NCBI GenBank assembly: GCA_014237855.1
Contig: JABACD010000024.1
Span: 1 to 64,000 of the forward strand
Source: Planctomycetota bacterium
GTDB taxonomy: Bacteria; Planctomycetota; UBA1135; GCA-002686595
Direction of reading: 5' to 3'
Length of the DNA: 64,000 nt
Part shown: positions 60,573-64,000 of the stretch, one piece after another
How positions within the stretch are numbered: the stretch's first letter is position 1
How the letters are laid out: every line of letters starts with the position of its first letter
Made by a program: the position numbers and the translations under genes
The notes under the pieces: generated by a model
Seen by the model: the letters and a program-made list of their open reading frames with translations, nothing else
Databases searched by the model: none
Told to the model about the DNA's origin: nothing

Positions 60573-61823
60573 GTGGCAACGATTCCGAGGAACAGCCGCT
60601 TGAGTAAGATCAAAACAGTCTCCAAGCCGGAGCAGCTTGCCCTGTTCGGTGGCCAGCCCGCCTTCTCGTCCAGAGTCCACGTCGGTCGTCCCAACATCGG
60701 GGACAAGGCTCGGCTCTACGAACGGCTCGACGACATTCTCGAGCGACGCTGGTTGACCAACGGTGGCCCGTACGTCCAGGCCTTCGAGACACGCGTGCGG
60801 GAGATGTGCAACGTCAAGGAGTGCGTGGCGACCTGCAACGGCTCGATCGCACTGGAGATCCTGATCCGCGCCCTGGGCATGACCGGCGAGGTGATCGTTC
60901 CGGCCTACACGTTCGTCGCCACCGCGCACGCCCTGCAGTGGCAGGAGATCAAGCCCGTGTTCTGCGATGTGGATCCCAAGACCCATAACCTGGACCCGGC
61001 GCGCGTCGAGGAGCTCATCACGCCCCGCACGACTGGCATCATCGGCGTGCACCTGTGGGGCAATCCCTGCGATGTAGAGGCCCTCGAAGAGATCGCGAAG
61101 CGCCGCGGGCTCAAGCTCATGTTCGATGCGGCCCATGCGTTCGCCTGTTCCCACAAGGGGAAGATGATCGGGGGCTTCGGCGAGGCAGAGACCTTCAGCT
61201 TTCACGCCACGAAGTTCTTCAACACCTTCGAGGGCGGCGCGATCGTGACCAACGACTCGGAGCTGGCCGAGAAGATGCGTCTGATGCGTAACTTCGGCTT
61301 CAAGTCGAAGGACAAGGTGATCTACCTCGGCAGCAACGGGAAGATGACTGAGATCTGTGCCGCGATGGGACTCACCTCCTTCGATGCCATGGACGACTTC
61401 ATCGCCTCCGGCGCTCGCAATTACGAGCACTACAGCAAGCACATCGCACGGATTCCTGGATTGAGCGTCGTGCCCCACGACACCTCTGAGGCTTGCAACT
61501 ACCACTACATGGTCGTTCAGGTGGATGAGGCGCTCGCCGGTCTCTCGCGTGATGATCTGGTGAAGGTGCTCGAGGCAGAGAACGTCCTGGCGCGCCGCTA
61601 CTTCTATCCTGGCGTCCATCGCATGGAGCCCTATCTCTCCTTGCAACCCATGGCAGGGCTGGTCTTGCCGGTCACCGAGGAGCTCTCTCGAACGATCATG
61701 GTGCTTCCCACCGGCGACGCCTTCAGTGTCGAGGAGATCGATCGATTGGTGAACGTGGTGGAGGAGGCGGTCGCTCACGCGCCCGCCGTACGGGCCGAGC
61801 TCGAGCGGCAGTCCAACGCCTGA
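60573..61823 (+). CDS. DegT/DnrJ/EryC1/StrS-family aminotransferase
   Basis: 416 residues from GTG 60573; TTG 60600 is an alternative. It has a full set of motifs: TNGGPYVQAFETRV, CNGSIALEILIRAL, VPAYTFVATAHAL, FDAAHAFACSH (Asp for the PLP nitrogen) and FSFHATKFFNTFEGG with Lys214 as the Schiff-base lysine. This is the intact version of the fold seen with changed residues at 57113. It probably aminates a keto-sugar nucleotide (a dTDP- or UDP-sugar), with Glu or Gln as donor. It is separated from the glycosyltransferase gene by ~280 bases that hold a short direct repeat (ggtggagtaccc at 60451-60462 and 60469-60480). Confidence 0.9.
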   Translation: MATIPRNSRLSKIKTVSKPEQLALFGGQPAFSSRVHVGRPNIGDKARLYERLDDILERRWLTNGGPYVQAFETRVREMCNVKECVATCNGSIALEILIRALGMTGEVIVPAYTFVATAHALQWQEIKPVFCDVDPKTHNLDPARVEELITPRTTGIIGVHLWGNPCDVEALEEIAKRRGLKLMFDAAHAFACSHKGKMIGGFGEAETFSFHATKFFNTFEGGAIVTNDSELAEKMRLMRNFGFKSKDKVIYLGSNGKMTEICAAMGLTSFDAMDDFIASGARNYEHYSKHIARIPGLSVVPHDTSEACNYHYMVVQVDEALAGLSRDDLVKVLEAENVLARRYFYPGVHRMEPYLSLQPMAGLVLPVTEELSRTIMVLPTGDAFSVEEIDRLVNVVEEAVAHAPAVRAELERQSNA

Positions 61824-61951
61824 CGCGCGTCGGGCGTCAGCACCTGCATGGTCGCGTAAGGCCATCAGGAGTGGACTTGCGGGGGAGGCTCATTAGGGTT
61901 CAGGCCCCGAGTACCTTGAGATAAGACGATTCTGAGGGGACGCACTGCGGT

Positions 61952-63973
61952 GTGAGTGTCGACTTCTACCTCCGACTGAGCGATGCTCTCCGTATGGAGA
62001 GCTTCTTCCTCACCGATATCGTCCTCTTGCTTGCGGTATCGATTCCGGTCGTCATCGTCCTGCGACGGATTCACCTTCCACCGCTAGCCGGTTACCTGCT
62101 CGTCGGCGTGCTCCTGGGACCGCATGCGCTTGGCTGGATCCGGGCCAGGGAGGAGGTCGAGGCCCTGGCTGAGATTGGCGTGGCGCTGCTCCTGTTCACC
62201 GTAGGGCTCGAGTTCTCGATCCCGCGCATGCTGCTCCTCCGGCGGGCGTTGCTGCTGGGAGGAGGCGGTCAGATCGCACTCACGCTGGTGGCGGCGACTG
62301 TCGCCGGGTACGCCCTGGGTGCGGACACCCAATCGGTGGTGTTGCTCGCTTTTCTGACAGTGCTCTCCAGTACAGCGCTGGTCCTGAAGACCCTCGCTGA
62401 CGAAGGCCAGCTCGAGACGCCACACGGCCAGTTCTCAGTCGCGGTGCTGCTGACCCAGGACCTGGCAGTCATTCCACTACTGCTGTTGCTCCCGCTCGTG
62501 GCCGGAGTGAGCGAGGGGGATGCATCGTCCATCATGGTCGCACTCGGTAAAGCCATCGTCGGAGTTGCGGTCATCCTGCTCGTTGCGCGCCACGGCTTCT
62601 CACGGCTGGCCACCATCGTGGTTCGTGCGGGAGGTCGAGAGCTCTTCACGCTGTTCATCGTCCTCGCCGCACTGGGCGCCGCCTGGCTCACCCACACACT
62701 CGGGCTCCCTCTCGCACTGGGTGCATTCGTCGCCGGCCTCGTGATCTCCGAGTCCGAGTACAGCCATCACGTCGTCGACGAGATACTCCCGTTCCGGGAT
62801 GTGTTCACTGCGCTGTTCTTCGTGTCGATCGGGATGCTGCTAGACGTTGGTGGCATCCTTGATCAGCCGATTGAGACGCTGATGGCATGCTTGGGGGTTG
62901 GCCTCGGGAAGGGCGTGATTGTCTTTGTGGTAGCTCTTGCGGTCACGCGCTCCCGACGCGTGGCGCTCCTCGCAGCTGCCGCGTTGTTCCAGGTCGGTGA
63001 GTTCTCCTTTGTCCTGGCTCGACAGGCCGGCGAGCTCGGCGCCCTGTCCGGCGCGAACGAGCAGCGCTTCCTGGCCGTTGCGGTACTCACCATGCTGGCA
63101 ACGCCCTTCGTGATGCATGGTGCGCGACGCTGGGCGGAGCGCACCCCGTCCGACAAGACCGACGAAGAGCAGGGCTCCACGTCTGCGGATGCAGCCCAGG
63201 TCTTGATCGCGGGTCACGGCCTGACCGGCGAGCACCTCACGCGGGTCCTCGGGGCCGCCGGGATCTCGCACCGGGTCCTGGAGATGAACCCAGATCGTGT
63301 GAAGGCGGCCCGGGAGAAGGGCCTGCCGGTGGTCCTCGGAGACGCGAGCCGAGCCGACGCACTCAAGCACGCGGGCCTCATGAAGGCACGCATCTTCGTC
63401 ATCGCGATCAACGACTCGGGGGCCACGCGGCGCGCCGTCAAGCTCGCCCGGCACATGACGCCTAGCGTCCAGATTGTCGTGCGCACGCGCTTCCTCTCCG
63501 ACACGGAAGAGCTCCTGCGGCTGGGCGCGAGCCACGTGATACCTGAGGATCTGGAGACCTCGCTCGAGATCTTCGCTCGCGTGCTCCGCGACTTGCACGT
63601 GCCCGCCGGCATGATCGCGGTCCAGACCGAGATCATTCGCCGCGAGGGCTACCAGCTCCTGCGCGGTCCCGTTACCGACGAACGGCACCTGGAGGTGCTC
63701 GGTGAGGTCCTCGCGGCGACGGCCGTGGATACCCTGTTCGTGAGCGCGGCCTGCCTGGGCTGTGGCCGAACACTGGGGGAGCTCCAGTTCCGCGCACGTA
63801 CTGGTGCCACCGTGCTCTCCGCGGTTCGCAGTGATGAGGAGTTCCACGGGCCAGGCGCGGACTTTCAGCTGCAGCCGGGCGATCTCCTGATTGTCCGGGG
63901 CAACCACGACCAGCTCGATCGAGCGCGGAACCTGATCACAGGCAGCTCGGATAGTGGTGAGCGCGTGTCCTGA
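61952..63973 (+). CDS. KefB/CPA2-type cation:proton antiporter with RCK domain
   Basis: 673 residues from GTG 61952; ATG 61994 (MESFFLT) is also possible. About 12 hydrophobic helices run from residue ~15 to 395 (LPPLAGYLLVGVLLGPHALG, VGLEFSIPRMLLL, LLTQDLAVIPLLLLLPL), including the QDLAVIP core with the ion-binding Asp. An NAD-binding RCK/TrkA-N domain follows (VLIAGHGLTGEHLTRVLG, then VVLGDASRADALKHAG) and a TrkA-C domain at the end (DFQLQPGDLLIVRG). It should exchange K+ or Na+ for H+ across the inner membrane, gated by a nucleotide. It stands alone at the end of the window. The remaining 27 bases hold nothing. Confidence 0.93.
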   Translation: MSVDFYLRLSDALRMESFFLTDIVLLLAVSIPVVIVLRRIHLPPLAGYLLVGVLLGPHALGWIRAREEVEALAEIGVALLLFTVGLEFSIPRMLLLRRALLLGGGGQIALTLVAATVAGYALGADTQSVVLLAFLTVLSSTALVLKTLADEGQLETPHGQFSVAVLLTQDLAVIPLLLLLPLVAGVSEGDASSIMVALGKAIVGVAVILLVARHGFSRLATIVVRAGGRELFTLFIVLAALGAAWLTHTLGLPLALGAFVAGLVISESEYSHHVVDEILPFRDVFTALFFVSIGMLLDVGGILDQPIETLMACLGVGLGKGVIVFVVALAVTRSRRVALLAAAALFQVGEFSFVLARQAGELGALSGANEQRFLAVAVLTMLATPFVMHGARRWAERTPSDKTDEEQGSTSADAAQVLIAGHGLTGEHLTRVLGAAGISHRVLEMNPDRVKAAREKGLPVVLGDASRADALKHAGLMKARIFVIAINDSGATRRAVKLARHMTPSVQIVVRTRFLSDTEELLRLGASHVIPEDLETSLEIFARVLRDLHVPAGMIAVQTEIIRREGYQLLRGPVTDERHLEVLGEVLAATAVDTLFVSAACLGCGRTLGELQFRARTGATVLSAVRSDEEFHGPGADFQLQPGDLLIVRGNHDQLDRARNLITGSSDSGERVS

Positions 63974-64000
63974 CTCCGCCTGCAGGCTCCGGCATCTTGT

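Noticed and set aside
1..64000. CRISPR arrays, insertion sequences, rRNA genes and integrase-type genes
   Set aside because: No regular short repeats with unique spacers, no transposase or integrase motifs and no rRNA-like sequence were seen anywhere in the window.

Overview
The window looks like a chromosomal segment of a high-GC, Gram-negative-type bacterium, most plausibly a planctomycete. I base this on several things: two ECF sigma factors of the type common in that phylum, two large Ser/Thr kinases carrying a transmembrane segment and TPR arrays (one in an operon with its sigma factor), and many very large secreted proteins built from RCC1, FG-GAP, right-handed beta-helix and collagen-like repeats. 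Four of the secreted proteins share a C-terminal beta-rich domain with a W-x-F-Q-x-W-[HFY]-R-D signature. Species-level placement cannot be made from the sequence alone.

Layout. 1-11100: a truncated secreted protein, an ECF sigma factor, a 762-residue secreted protein, a kinase-TPR protein and a beta-helix protein. 11109-28072: a divergent ribosomal-peptide (RiPP) cluster, the highlight of the window. Its minus-strand arm runs precursor, hairpin, radical SAM enzyme, zinc-ribbon/glycine-zipper protein, second radical SAM enzyme, gluzincin-like metalloprotein. Its plus-strand arm runs cyclic-nucleotide-binding protein, HlyD-like adaptor, C39-peptidase ABC exporter, second ABC exporter, terminator, adenylate cyclase-FHA protein, cysteine-cluster protein. 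28091-50553: a gingipain-like peptidase, then surface and secreted proteins, a sigma/kinase pair, a TMEM175-type channel, a metzincin protease and a flavin-dependent halogenase, separated by long gene-poor spacers with short repeats. 50898-64000: two zinc-ribbon membrane proteins (one a frameshifted CPBP protease), a Tat-exported flavoprotein, a glycan-type cluster (methyltransferase, three DegT-family proteins, WbqC-like protein, family 2 glycosyltransferase) and a KefB-type antiporter.

How the RiPP cluster should work: the precursor (17242-17964) has two tandem nitrile-hydratase-like leader domains, a GG cleavage site and a 63-residue core that is rich in Val, Thr and Ser and has no Cys. 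Two cobalamin-type radical SAM enzymes would modify the core. The C39 domain of the first ABC protein would cut after GG, and the ABC/HlyD machinery would export the product. No lanthionine synthetase, no recognisable radical SAM epimerase and no N-methyltransferase are visible. A cyclic-nucleotide-binding protein and a class III cyclase flank the exporter genes and suggest a second-messenger link.

Certainty: protein families are assigned by reading motifs, not by database search. Start codons were adjusted where a signal peptide, an overlap or a terminator decided them. The gene-poor spacers may hold small genes or RNAs that I cannot recognise.
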